Both the position numbers and the translations under genes were made by a program. 64,000 nt of DNA, from NCBI RefSeq assembly GCF_016802725.1, contig NC_052679.1:13881635-13945634 (forward strand). The letters run 5' to 3'. Positions 1 through 11,140 of the stretch are shown here, piece after piece. How positions within the stretch are numbered: the first letter of the stretch is position 1; each line of letters starts with the position of its first letter. The notes beneath the pieces are model-generated. The model ran no database searches and was not told the origin of the DNA. It worked only from the letters and a program-made list of their open reading frames with translations. The DNA is from Solenopsis invicta. Taxonomy: Eukaryota > Arthropoda > Insecta > Hymenoptera > Formicidae.

Positions 1-2090
1 TTGTACTCGTGGAAGCAAGTTTAGATCTAATCAATTCGGTCGTCACGCGCCGGAGAATAATTTTGCTCAGTTTCCGCAGGAATAGCCGGAGAAATCCCGT
101 TGTGGCTGCGGGGCAAAAGTTCGCTATTACGATCTTAGACCGAAGCTAGAATATGCTCGCTTTCGGCTTACCGGAAGTTTAATAATACGGCTCGCGGAAA
201 GCGGCAAAACTTCGACCCTGCAGTCTATATCTCGTCGGATTTGCCGGCGTACTCGTGTTACACAAGCAAGTATACCGATCTAAGAGTAATATTCATTAAA
301 GGTCCGGCATTGCAAGAGGTACTTGTGAATTCTAGCCGCGTTAAAGCGTATATTTAAGTTGTAATCGTCGTGCAATTACAAACTTTTCTGAGTTTATCTT
401 TCCGAGTTTCGGAGTGCGGAAGCGCTTACGCGCCAGATTTTTCGTGCGATTCGGAAATAGAGCTGGAATGATTCTCCGAGCATTTTCATTAAGCGTGCAA
501 TTAATGCAAATTTCGATTTTCAAATTTCTCCGTGTTTCCGCACTACTGCATTTCTCTTTTCAAACTTTAGTGTTTCGCCAGCGCGGCGAAACAGATAATA
601 GATATAATCGTCTTTGGATTATAAATTTCCACCGGATTCGCGCTCTACATGGATAACGTAGGTGTTCCGTATCCGGGTACCGTAAGTACAGCGAGTAAAA
701 CAAGATGTTAACTGCATTTACATAAGCCGCATTCTCGCCCGAATGTGCACGATCGGCAAAAACAGTTTGCTGAAAAGGTAGCCTTATTTCGAGCTTGTAA
801 ATCGTAAAACTTGGAAATAGCCTCGGCCTTCTCCGATTTCCGAATAACGTGCAAACGCGCAGGCGACACTGGTATACTTTTAACTGCCTTTCCCAGAAAC
901 GCCGGCACCGCAAGCACCGTAACTCAATCGTATGTAAATTGCCGGCGGTGTAATCTCGTAAAGCGGCTTAACGTTACGACGAAAGTTTCGCAACATGCCG
1001 AGGGGTGGGAAGGGGCGAGGGGCGAGGGGCGAGGGGAGAGCAGAGGTGTCCGAAACTCGCGATATAAATTGACGTAATTCTTTATCCAGGGTAACACCTG
1101 GAACGTAAGGTCAATACCTTTCAATTGATCTGGACTATACTTCTTAACCTTATCCGGTCGACTGCTTTCGGCCTTATCGATCCTATCAAGTGGAAACTAC
1201 GAGACCCGAAACCAGGACCGATTCGATCAATTGGCAATAGTGCGGTTTCATTGCGGGCTGCTACTCCGATTGTTTGATGACCTTATGTTGTTACCTAAGT
1301 TGCAGCAAACTTTATCTGGCTTCCGAGTAGTAATTTTGGTGCCAACTTGAAGTTTATCCCGTGTGTCTGTTACTCCGAAGGACATCGCGATCACGACATG
1401 GACATGCTACAAACGCAGAAACACGCGTAAACGTTTATTACACGATTACGCAAAATTCCATAGAACATTAATTTCGTTATATTTGTTCGGAAAATAACGA
1501 TTTATTAAATTTAGCTTAAACCGCGTTTTTCTTACTTCTTTTCATAAATATTCCAATCCCTTCTTTATTTTACGCGTACGCGCGCAAGTGAATTTCGAGA
1601 GAATTTTAGAGATCCTTTTATTTAGTAATAAAGATAGAAATTTTGATATATGATTATGATAATAAAAAGACACGGTACGGTCAAAGAAACGGGCAAAGCT
1701 TCGATGAAATATATAGCTGACTTAGTATCCATTCGTAATCCGGGGGGCGAGTAAAGCGCAAAGTAATAACGCGCGAGATTCGGGCATGCCAGATTTATCG
1801 CGGCAACACACACCACTGACGTGACGGGAACGGTAACGAGGCTCAACGACAGCTGGTGCACGGCCCACTTCTCGCGAGCGAGAATGCGTCCTATACATAC
1901 CGGTTTCCATACAACAACGAATACGTGATAATTCTGCAACTTTTATCGGCAAAGATTTTCATTTACAATCCTGGAGAAAATATCCATCACGTTTCGACAG
2001 ATTATCTCTAAACATGACTGAACACGTTTCATTCTATTTTTCTTTTTTTTTTTACAATTTAGAGAAATTAAACTAAAGAATATCTCTACC
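1..2090. other. GC-richer unique region passing into AT-rich sequence, no gene recognised
   Basis: The first 1.1 kb is visibly more GC- and CpG-rich than what follows. It has open frames up to about 117 codons on both strands, but they overlap one another and show no recognisable domain, so they look like chance frames in GC-richer DNA. Positions 1012-1039 hold a short minisatellite (three GGGGCGA units plus a GGGGAGA variant). From about 1430 the sequence becomes AT-rich. I see no RNA gene or repeat family here. It could include a promoter or 5' untranslated exon, but nothing shows that directly. Confidence 0.5.
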
Positions 2091-2118
2091 TATATTGTGC
2101 CCCACATTCTCACCACAG

Positions 2119-2210
2119 ATTGGCAACCTGCTATCGATGAGTAACGTCAAAGAGACACTCGATGAAACAGTCGGTCTGTACGACAAATGGAGCGATCGTT
2201 ATAAAATCCT
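2119..2210 (+). pseudogene. Possible short exon or gene fragment, methyltransferase-like N-terminus (weak)
   Basis: A CACAG acceptor-like site ends at 2118. It is followed by a frame reading IGNLLSMSNVKETLDET and then GLYDKWSDRYK, with a natural ATG at 2137. The YDKWSDRY string resembles the N-terminus of small SAM-dependent methyltransferases of the METTL27/WBSCR27 type, which often carry a Y-D-x-W-A-x-x-Y-D motif. That resemblance is from memory and weak. The frame stays open to 2628, but it crosses a run of about 13 adenines at 2217-2229, and the later residues look random, so I would not extend it. No clear GT donor closes the exon. It may be a degenerate fragment, or chance. Confidence 0.22.
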
Positions 2211-2639
2211 ACATATAAAAAAAAAAAAAGAAAATGGGAATGCATGTTTCGAGGCAGGCAGCCTACGGCTGTTCTACATGGTCATCTCGCAATCCTCAGC
2301 GAATATCTGTCACTGCGGAAATTCAATTTCAGGGATCACCGCAGTGACAAGATTAATAGTCGACCGTTCCGCAACTAAGTTGCAAAAAAATGAATTATTA
2401 ACGAAAAAGGAGAAATGGACCGATACGCTGCGTAATGTCGCTGGAAAGTCGATACTCCAAATGAGTTACTCGTCCTCGTCTTTGCGAATAATTCTCATCG
2501 TTCTACGAATTTATATTGTTATAGTTGATCTACCCGCAAGATATATCGCTTTTCACAATTACGTTTACAATTCACATTTCTGTAAGAGGCAGTTTATATT
2601 GATTCAATGTAATCGATGGCTTTGTTAATCATCTCAGTA

Positions 2640-4885
2640 CTAATAAACTCTTTCGATTAACGAAGACAAAAGAAAAAGTTCGAACAAAAAAGTTACATTT
2701 ACATATTGTGTAGACTATAGAGTAAAGTCGCCTATTATGAGGTTTTTAATATGAGCTGGCGAGATTTATGCTACGTTAATAAACTCATGTGGTTGATACC
2801 ATCATAAACTTATTACTCTTGAGATGAAATTTATTTTATAGTGTAGAAAATTCATTATTAGATTATGCATGCAGTCGTTAAAAAAATTTTTTCTTGAAAT
2901 TAAATGTCAAGATTTATTGAGATGAGTCTTTAATCTTTGTTTATTATAAAATAAATAAGTATTTGATAATAAATTCTGCATGGAGTGATCGTGGGACAAC
3001 ACGGGGAATTATAATGGCAAATAATAATCTGCATGTGTCCCATTTTGTCAAACAAATACCGAAAACTAGTTTCCGTGCCTTTTCGAGAGGACAGCTTTAT
3101 TCTTCAAAAACTCACGCAATCTTCCGTATGACTGAAAAAGATGAACGAGGCGTTGGGACGCAGCACTGAAATTCCGTGAAAATTACAAACTTTATCTCGT
3201 CCTTCTTGCAGTCAACATACTTTTAAAAATGATTAAAATACATGACGTGAAATAATTGCTAATGTTTTCTTGATTCATTGATACTTTTATGGTACATTTG
3301 ATGCCTTTCAATACCCTTTGCAAAAGCTTTCGCTACATATGAGGCATGCATTGATGCCGACGAATAAAGGCGGCGGAAGTATCGACGAGATTCCGCTTGG
3401 TTGGACAGGTAAAGAAGGTTTCGCTACTTTCTGGTATTACGACGGTCCTCGCGGTTGAAACGAGGTTTCGTATAGCAAATCGAAGAATAGGCGGGAAAGA
3501 AGTTAGACGAATGCAATGCGGTATAAAAGTAAAGAAAAGTTGCGGACTTAACGACAAACTTGTTTGAGTGTCTTGCTGCATCCCTTACCTAAGACGAAAC
3601 TCCGCTTATATCATCAAACGTGACATTTTTACAAGCTTACAAGTTCTGTCATAGCGTTCCTTTGAATAACACTTTGGTACGTGTACCGAAACGAAGTATC
3701 GTTGAGATTCAACTCGCCCGAATGAGCAAAGGGCTTCGGTTCCATCGCAGCTTCTAAGGACCTTCTCCGCTGACTTGAGATTACGCCGTCGAGGTCCCGC
3801 ATGACGCATAAACGCGAATGCTTGAGATTGGAAGGAACTTACCGGTAAACCGGAAAGTAAATGTAGCAATCTATCTCGACATTTTTCTGTCATATATACA
3901 ATATATGTATATATACTATGCATTTTAACAAGGAAACGAACCTACATATTTTTCCCGCATTTTTGAAATTTCCACGCGGAATTAAACACATTTCTTTCAT
4001 GCTTGGAAATAAAAATCTTCTGCATAAAATAGTTTGACGTAAAAAGAGATGCACGTAAAATTCCACTTAGTTGAGCAGATGAATACGGCTGGGTCCCTCG
4101 CGTTGCTTTGGAAATGATCGCGGTTTGAAACACATTCGCGGAATTATCGTGCTGTGTTCGTTCTCGATAAAGAATATTTCCACGAGAAGAAATTTCGAGC
4201 ACATTCCAATAAAATCCGTACCGATGTACTTTGTTTCCAGTATATCGTATTAAATAGCTTGCGTTAAACTGTTCATTGTGTTATAGACAGCATGAATTAA
4301 TGCGGCACTGCTCTTAGCTTTTGATTCAAGTGAACAAGGGCAGTTGCCATTGTGGCTTTTGCAGATTGTTGATGTGATACCGACCCGGGTTTTGTCAGGG
4401 TGAGCTGTCATTAGCGGAAGAGGTTGGGCAGATCATGAATGACACTGTAACCAGGTTAGACGAGAGCGTTCCTGTGCGTTAGTAATTATCCGGTTGTATG
4501 TTAGGCAAATCAGCTGCTTTTAACGGACGGCTCTTACACATATGTCGATGCGCAAAACCGATCAATATCAGCCCTTTGTACAACGGGAACTTGGCAGATA
4601 TACGTCAGTCGGTTAAGCCATCTCACTCCTGGCAATATGCGATCTACATACGTCATTGAAACCTCTATCAAACTGCGCGATATCACAGTTGATCTTTTTC
4701 ATGGTCTGTACACAGAGAAATATTCATTCTGCTGCTAAGAAAAGCGATTACTCAATTTACTTTCTTCTTTTAAGTAACAGTTACCTTTATGCTGAAAAAA
4801 ATTGGTTAAATTATTCTAAAATATGAATATAACGACTTGACAGTTTTGTGAAATAATCCATAATTTTCAAATTATATAGTAGTGA
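2640..4885. other. No gene recognised
   Basis: AT-rich up to about 3330, then moderately GC-rich islands at 3330-3900 and 4080-4700. Open frames of 60-105 codons occur on the minus strand (for example 3606-3923 and 3942-4202), but none has a recognisable domain or convincing splice sites. Sequence just before 4886 does not continue the retroelement reading frame, so that element is 5'-truncated here. Confidence 0.45.
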
Positions 4886-6337
4886 TGGGATATTACCAAG
4901 AGCTTATGGGCTTCCCAAAATTCATAAACCGGGGTACCCGTTTAGATTAATTATTTCATCTGTTGACAGTCCGTTGTACTCCTTGGCCTCTTATTTACAT
5001 GATTTAATTTCTAAGATTCCAGACACTTTTAGCCATATTAACAACAGTTTCAAATTGACTGACAAATTGAAAAACACTTGTATCAAAGATAACCACGTTT
5101 TAATCTCGCTGGACGTCATCTTTTTATTTACGAATATTCCAATTGATTTGGCCATCAACAGTGTGCTAAAACGTTGAGACAGTATCTCAGTAAATTGTAG
5201 TTTACCTAAAGACGAATTTATTGAAGCATTGACGATGGTCTTGAACTCGACCTACTTCTCTTTCAATGATCTTATTTATAAACAGAATTTTGGGACACCC
5301 ATGGGTTCTCCCCTCTCGCCAATTATTGCGGATTTAGTCATGCGTGATTTAGAAGAGCGGGCCCTGGAGAATGTGGATTTTGTACCCTCTTTTTATGTAA
5401 GAAAGTCGATGACATAGCTATGTCCATACCACGACATTCTGAGAATTTGTTCTTAAACATTTTTAACTCTTTCCACCCTAGGTTACAATTTACATCGCAA
5501 ATGAGTGACACACTTAATTTTCTCGATGTAACCTTGATAAAAAGACACACACACACACACACATAGAATTTAATTGGTATCACAAACCCACATTCTCTGG
5601 AAGATACCTTAACTTTTTATCGCAACACCCTCTCTCACAAAAAATAGGTACAATTATGGGCGTGGTGGACAGGGCGATTCTATTGTCACATCCCGGTTTT
5701 CAACGTGAAAATTTGAAATTGATTATCGAAGTCCTCCTGGATAATGACTATCCTTTGAACGTATTTTTCAATACTATCAACACAAGACTAGATTTCTTGT
5801 TTAATAAATATAAACGAGATGCAACGTGTTCTAACACTGAAACATTGGTTGACGGTACGAAAAATAATAGATGGTTTACCATCCCGTACATTCACTCCAT
5901 CTCGCATAAATTTAAAAATATCAGTAAAAATCTCAATTCCAGAATCTCGTTTTTCAGTCTCAATAAACTGGGTACAATAATTAAAACACATAAGAACAGG
6001 CTCCCTGACTTATCTAAAAAAAACGTGGTTTACAAAATTTCATGCAAAAATTTTGACGCTTCGCATGTGGGACAAACACGTAAACAATTAAAAACGAGAA
6101 TTTTCAAACACAAAAACCACATAAGATGGAATACAAACACCGATTACAGAACACAGTTTAAACAGCGACCACGATTTTGATTGGGATAACGTTATAATAT
6201 TGAATAAAGAACCTTTCTGCGGGAAGCACCTGATTTCTGAAATGCTACATATAAAATGCCAAAACAACGGGCTAAATAGACAAGCGGACACTGAATATTT
6301 ACATCATGCCTATACCTGTATCCTCGATAAATTATAA
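4886..6337 (+). pseudogene. Penelope-like RT / GIY-YIG endonuclease, broken by a stop and frameshifts
   Basis: The first segment reads GLPKIHKPGYPFRLIISS, then LISLDVIFLFTNIP (motif A, with its catalytic Asp), in one frame. An in-frame TGA at 5175-5177 interrupts it, probably a former Trp codon. The same frame then resumes and gives GTPMGSPLSPIIADLV (motif B). Just before motif C a one-base loss shifts the frame, so the catalytic V-D-D (5405-5413) reads in another frame. A second shift lies in the CA repeat at 5545-5563. The third segment (5572-6140) includes VVYKISC and HVGQT, the GIY-YIG-like nuclease core, with a Phe and a His where related proteins as I remember them have Cys and Tyr. A third shift near 6140 precedes the C-terminus, which ends ILDKL at the TAA of 6335-6337. 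In life such proteins copy element RNA at a nicked target. This copy cannot encode one. Confidence 0.85.
5545..5563. repeat. (CA)n microsatellite inside the retroelement ORF
   Basis: A short CA run within the broken reverse transcriptase frame. The reading frame differs on its two sides, so expansion or contraction of this tract is a likely cause of one of the frameshifts. Confidence 0.9.
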
Positions 6338-6732
6338 TGGTCCGATTTATTATTTGTATATTTATTTTCAAATGTTCGATCTCATCGCCGGACACTGCTT
6401 ACGAACGGAGAGCAGTAACGCCTTGACGGTGACACAGGCGAGATGTGTCATGTGTACGCTGTTACGTGATTGTCATTTTATTTATAATGTTATTTGTATA
6501 TTTATTCTTGTGCGTTTAATATGTATCTGCTCCTTGCTTCACATGGTAAGTTTTTATAAGTTTTTATAAGTTTTATTTAACATCTTAACTTATTAGTCAT
6601 GGTAGTGTTACATATTATCTGTTGGTCATGCTTTAGAATTTCAATTTCACTCGGATGACCACCCGATTGTGACTCACTAAGATATAAGACCACGTCATGT
6701 GAAGTGGAGGCTTTCTGGCTTTGATTTTATTG

Positions 6733-6764
6733 CTGAAGATGACTCGAAACAGGGTCGGAACGTC
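6733..6764 (+). ncRNA. Hammerhead-like structured motif in the Penelope-like 3' end
   Basis: CTGAAGAT is followed by a hairpin (GACTC, loop GAAACA, GGGTC) and then GGAACGTC. The layout resembles the hammerhead ribozyme core: CUGAUGA, stem II, GAAA, then a short stem III and a UH cleavage site. Hammerhead motifs are reported from Penelope-like elements. Here the first box has extra bases and the GAAA box reads GGAA, so activity is doubtful. Three other sites in the window share the layout. Confidence 0.5.
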
Positions 6765-6796
6765 TTGAATCTAATTAGAATAAACTAAAAAAAAAA

Positions 6797-6875
6797 TACG
6801 CACCAATATCAGCGTCTTGACTCTCATTAGCCCTTCTTTTAATTCTATTAACTTTCGAGAGTCCTTCCATTTTTC
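6797..6875 (+). repeat. Short stretch shared with 47868-47945, downstream of the hammerhead-like motif
   Basis: Contains CGCACCAA and then ACTCTCATTAGCCCTT, both also present in the same order and spacing downstream of the motif at 47805-47834. The shared part may be element sequence beyond the apparent 3' end, as expected where Penelope-like copies are arranged in tandem (pseudo-LTRs). Confidence 0.5.
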
Positions 6876-7787
6876 TTGTTTTTCCATAATTTTCATTCAA
6901 ATAAAACCACAGATAAAGGTTACTCGTATTGGTTGAGGTAACAGACAAATTTGATTGCATGCATTTCCATTCCGGCCACTCTAGAAAAAAAAATCAGGTT
7001 GCATTATTAGAAATTTGATAGGTTCCAGTCCAGTATGTTCAAAAATGAAGAAATCAGAATTTTTATAAGAGTTATCAGATTCCTGAATTATTTTTTGTAC
7101 AAAATTAAAAACTGCACTGTTAAAATACATCTCTTATTTGATTTCGTCTTCAAATCCAATTTTGGGGAACTCGTATAAGAGAAATTATTTTATTAGAATA
7201 TCAGAGAAAAATTTCATAATAATAAAAAACTGCATCTTTTTCTATTTTGTGTGGTTTTTTCTTTGAGAAATAGAACACTAACGCGTTTATCTAATGGCGA
7301 TGCCACGTACTATTACAATATCGAAAGTAGATTCAATCAAAAAGCGTTAACCAAATTCCTATAGATATTATTGTGCCTAAATGTTCTGATTGCATAGCAA
7401 AATATTAGATAGTAATAACCGGAAATTCTGTTGACTTTCACAAAATTTGTTTAATTAAACAGCTTGTTAATTCAATTATGATCTTTTTCCGTGTAATAAA
7501 ACATTTTCTTGATAAATTTTAAAAAATATTTATCACAAATTTGAAAAGAATTCACTATCACTAATTTGCTTAAAAAAAAATTTATATTTTTTTAAAGAAC
7601 ATTATAAAATTGATTGAAGGAAGGTCAGAATGAAAACAAACCAAAACATTATTTTAACATAATATACTTGATTGAAATATGTAAAATCACTAAGACAGAA
7701 TTGAGAATACATTTTGAATAAATGTGAAACTTATGAAATACTTACATAGATTTTCGGATATTTTTGAGTTTATGAAATACTTAAAAC
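6876..7787. other. AT-rich stretch, nothing recognised
   Basis: AT-rich, low-information sequence without credible open frames, RNA genes or clear repeats. Confidence 0.5.
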
Positions 7788-7799
7788 AAATAATATTGA

Positions 7800-8478
7800 T
7801 TTATATATACCTGTGATTTTATATACTTTCTCAGACTCAACCAAACTGCGCGCCGTTACTTTCGGTCATATAACACAGTTATGATCGAATAAGAGTTAGT
7901 AATATCACCTTTATTAAATTAAAATTAATTTAATAATACTTGATGCTTACTAGCATCTATATTAACCCCCCTTTCCTCCCTGAAAAAACTGTAAAGAATT
8001 TATTGCGAAAAATATCACCTCAGCCAGGGTTCGAACCTGGGACCTCCCGAATCTCCGGTACGGGTGTCTTAGCCAACTCGACCACTGAGGCTGTGATGAT
8101 ATTTCTCGCAATAACTGACTATGAGTTAGAACGCATGTGATGGCAGTGTGATTTCAAACTAGAGAGATATTCGACCGATACATGTAACATACAATTTCAA
8201 ATAAGAAGGCCTTTTCAGGGGGAGAAAGAGTTAATATAGATGCTAGTAAGCATCAAGTATTATTAAATTAATTTTAATTTAATAAAGGTGATATTACTAA
8301 CTCTTATTCGATCATAACTGTGTTATATGACCGAAAGTAACGGCGCGCAGTTTGGTTGAGTCTGAGAAAGTATATAAAATCACACGTATATATAAACCAC
8401 TAAGTTTAGCTATGACCGAATAGGTCTTCTTATTTGAAATTGTATGTTACATGTATCGGTCGAATATCTCTCTAGTTT
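7800..8478. mobile_element. Double inverted tRNA-derived SINE (foldback) with 12-bp flanking direct repeats
   Basis: The direct repeat AAATAATATTGA occurs at 7788-7799 and 8479-8490. Between them a left arm at 7813-7966 is repeated, as far as I can check by eye without mismatch, as an inverted copy at 8230-8383 (154 bp). Pairing continues inward with lower identity from 7967 to about 8024, against 8085-8115 and 8213-8229, up to a tRNA-like head at 8019-8091. About 95 bases in the right arm (roughly 8118-8212) are unpaired here. Part of them (8156-8210) is itself repeated inverted at 8423-8478. The left arm and head match the SINE copies at 18521-18789 and 26787-27034, so this is two SINE bodies fused head to head around one head. 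Confidence 0.75.
8019..8091 (-). ncRNA. tRNA-like SINE head (not a clean tRNA gene)
   Basis: On the minus strand the sequence starts GCCTCAG and ends CTGAGGT, which pair as a 7-bp acceptor stem with one G-U. It has a D-arm-like segment GTCGAGTTGGCTAAGAC and a perfect T arm (CCAGG, TTCGAAC, CCTGG). The anticodon arm is abnormal: CCCG and CGGG enclose 11 bases, with GGA in the middle and no T before it. The head also occurs in two other degenerate copies, so it is best read as the promoter-bearing head of a SINE, derived perhaps from a serine tRNA. Confidence 0.7.
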
Positions 8479-9983
8479 AAATAATATTGACTTGATTAAA
8501 ATAATTTACAGCATGTGTATTTCTGTCTGTGATGTCAGTCATCCATATATTGATATCAACATATGTAGATATCTGTTTTACACTTCAATAAAATATTTGA
8601 ATTCTTTTTGAACGAACGAATTATCGAGTGCCCATATTTATTCGTTTTTAATATCTAAAAATGAAATCAATAACTGTTAACATATATAATGTATAACTTT
8701 TATGTTATGAATATTTATGTTATGTACGGGATTAAGTTTTCTGGTTAAAATTAATTAAGTTTCAAGCGTATATTTTCTGCTTTTTAATTCTCAAAATAAA
8801 ACGATAATGAAAATGAATGCGGGACAGCGTTATATTTTTAAGTTGACGTATCTGACGATTTTCCCCTTCGTATTTTCTACACGTATTTAACAAATAGGTC
8901 TCTATATTTGCGCATATATCGGTGTTATTAACATAATGATTTTTATTATTATTGCAATCATTATTATTAAGATACTTATTATTATTAAAAGTATTTGCCA
9001 TATATTTATATAAAACAATGTTATAAATATAAACTGACATAACGTGAAAACGTGCAAATCATTAACAATAACCATTTTTGCATGTATAAAATTATCATGA
9101 AAAACAGCATCACGATATCATATCGGAGAAGAGCCAGACATTACAAACTGTCACGTTTGGTATGTGTTCATGACGCATATCGGCAATTTGTTTCCGAATG
9201 TCTTCACATTTTGGGGTAGCATTACAAAAATTATTCTTTTCGTATGCAGTATCTATACTTTCTTTTTTCATTGTAGACATTATCTAGCTAGTTATTAACC
9301 AGAGAGTTTCCAGCGAAACTACCGTCACGCGCATTGTCCTGTTCTTGCGATTTGTATCTGTATGCAACTGTAAAATATAATTTTCCTGTTATTCTAGAAA
9401 AGCGGAATTTTCCTGTTATACTATTCCAGAAAAACGGTATTTAGTTCCCTGATAAATTGCTGCATGCTATATTACAAAGATAGCAAATGAAGACGATGCT
9501 TGCAATTACGCAAAATAATCGTATCACATTTAAAAATATCGAGCACTAGATACAAAACTAAATTGTTTACAAATAAGAAGAAACTATGCAACATGGTTTA
9601 ATTTACTACTAATACCATATTTAAAAAATGCCTTAAAATTGTGTTGATACATATATACAGAGAGTACTCGTATAAGTGGCCACCCCCTTTTATCTCGTAA
9701 ACTAACAGAGATAGATTCAATAAATATAATATCAAATTAAATGGCTTAAGCTAAACTTTATTGTGAGCACAGTGGTTACTTAAAGAAATTATTTATGTTA
9801 AAGAACGGAGAGACATACGTAACTTTTGTATGGTAAAGTGAACATTTTTATATAATAAAAATTGTAGCGCGCGTTCTTTCTAACGAGTACAATAATGTAT
9901 GATATATCAAAATTATTTTACAAATTATACAAGTTATGTCAGTTTAAAGTTCCGTGGGCGAATAGTACCATTTCAGTTTCGTC

Positions 9984-10018
9984 GGAAGTTAGTCACACCG
10001 CAGGGTGGCTAACTTCCA
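9984..10018. repeat. Strong small hairpin
   Basis: GGAAGTTAGTCAC and GGTGGCTAACTTCC can pair with a short loop (ACCGCAG) and one mismatched or wobble position. It is isolated in AT-rich DNA. It could be a small RNA hairpin or the end of a MITE. Confidence 0.5.
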
Positions 10019-11119
10019 ACGCTAACATGTTGACATCCTGATTATAATATTTCGTGTATGTAAAATATAACTAACAAAAATACGAAAGTCTACAAATTTA
10101 TAAAATTATTAAAATATTTAATAAAATTATGAAGTATTTAACATTTTGTATAGCAAAAATAATAATTCGTATCAATAACACACTCAGAGAAAAATTATGT
10201 TTACATTGATAAAATAGTTTTTTTAATTTAGTATTTTTAAGTTGAAGTAAAAATATCTCTGGAAAATAAAAAATTTATTTTATTTCAAAAAAATGGACGT
10301 TATTAACTCTATCGAATTAAAGTCTTTTATCAAACCATAACTGCTCTCGTGGAAATATGAATGGTAGAGTGAAATCTAAAGTTCTAAAGCATATGAAATC
10401 TAAATAATATCCACAATATTTGATATCAAAACAGTTTAAAATATTATTTAACGAATTACTTCCGGTTTACATGACAATACCATACATTTTTCTTCTTTCA
10501 ACCCTATACATTCAGAATAAATTATTATTCAATGCAAGTGTAACATTTTTCTTCTCTGAAAGTACGTTTAGCGTAGCACAAGCTTCGTACACTGTAATAT
10601 GAAAGTTGTATAGTCTTTTCTGCATTATGCAGGTGAATCTCGTTATACAACCAACTCGCTCACTGCCGTCTATGCAACGAGCCGATCAGAGATCTTTGCT
10701 TCTTCTCGTACTTGTATGAGAAATTCTCATTATCTATTTCTTTTTGTCGAAGACTCAAAGTTATTTTTATAATTTTGATAAAAAGTTTCATAAATATTTG
10801 TTCCTTCATCTTTTTCTCTCTAAAAATTGGATTTATCAATGCAATCATGAAGGCAAAAATAAGAATGCTCACTAATGTGTAGTTTATATCCAAATATCGA
10901 GCCCAAGGCTACCAGGTGTATTCTCGGTATAAAATCGTACAGCTGATATCGACGCGATTCGCTTAATGTAGTTACATTACACAGTCATGTCGCTCTACTA
11001 GGTTACCAAGACTAGAATTTCGTATGTTGCTAGCAGTATGCGCGGAATACAAATTACCCCCTTTACTTTTAAATGAAGATGCAGCCACATTCAAAACATT
11101 TGTTTCATTACGTGAGTAG

Positions 11120-11140
11120 TCTCTCTCTCTCTCTCTCTCT
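11120..11140. repeat. (CT)n microsatellite
   Basis: Uninterrupted CT run of about ten units. Confidence 0.95.

Larger units (their letters stand above)
4886..6790 (+). mobile_element. Penelope-like retroelement, 5'-truncated and degenerate
   Basis: A single decayed retroelement copy. It starts inside the reverse transcriptase domain, continues through a GIY-YIG endonuclease domain, has a 3' untranslated part of about 400 bases, and ends with a hairpin-bearing motif (6733-6764) and an A-rich tract near 6786-6796. RT followed by a C-terminal GIY-YIG nuclease is the defining arrangement of Penelope-like elements. No target-site duplication was identified. The 5' end is missing: complete elements carry more N-terminal sequence than is found here. 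The stop and frameshifts described under the coding remnant show that it is not autonomous. Confidence 0.85.

Noticed and set aside
2095..2628. A 177-codon gene
   Set aside because: It lacks an ATG at its listed start and crosses a poly-A run, and its later part looks random. Only the first 90 bases seem protein-like.
8019..8091. A functional tRNA gene
   Set aside because: The anticodon arm cannot form normally, and two more decayed copies with the same flanks show that it is the head of a SINE.
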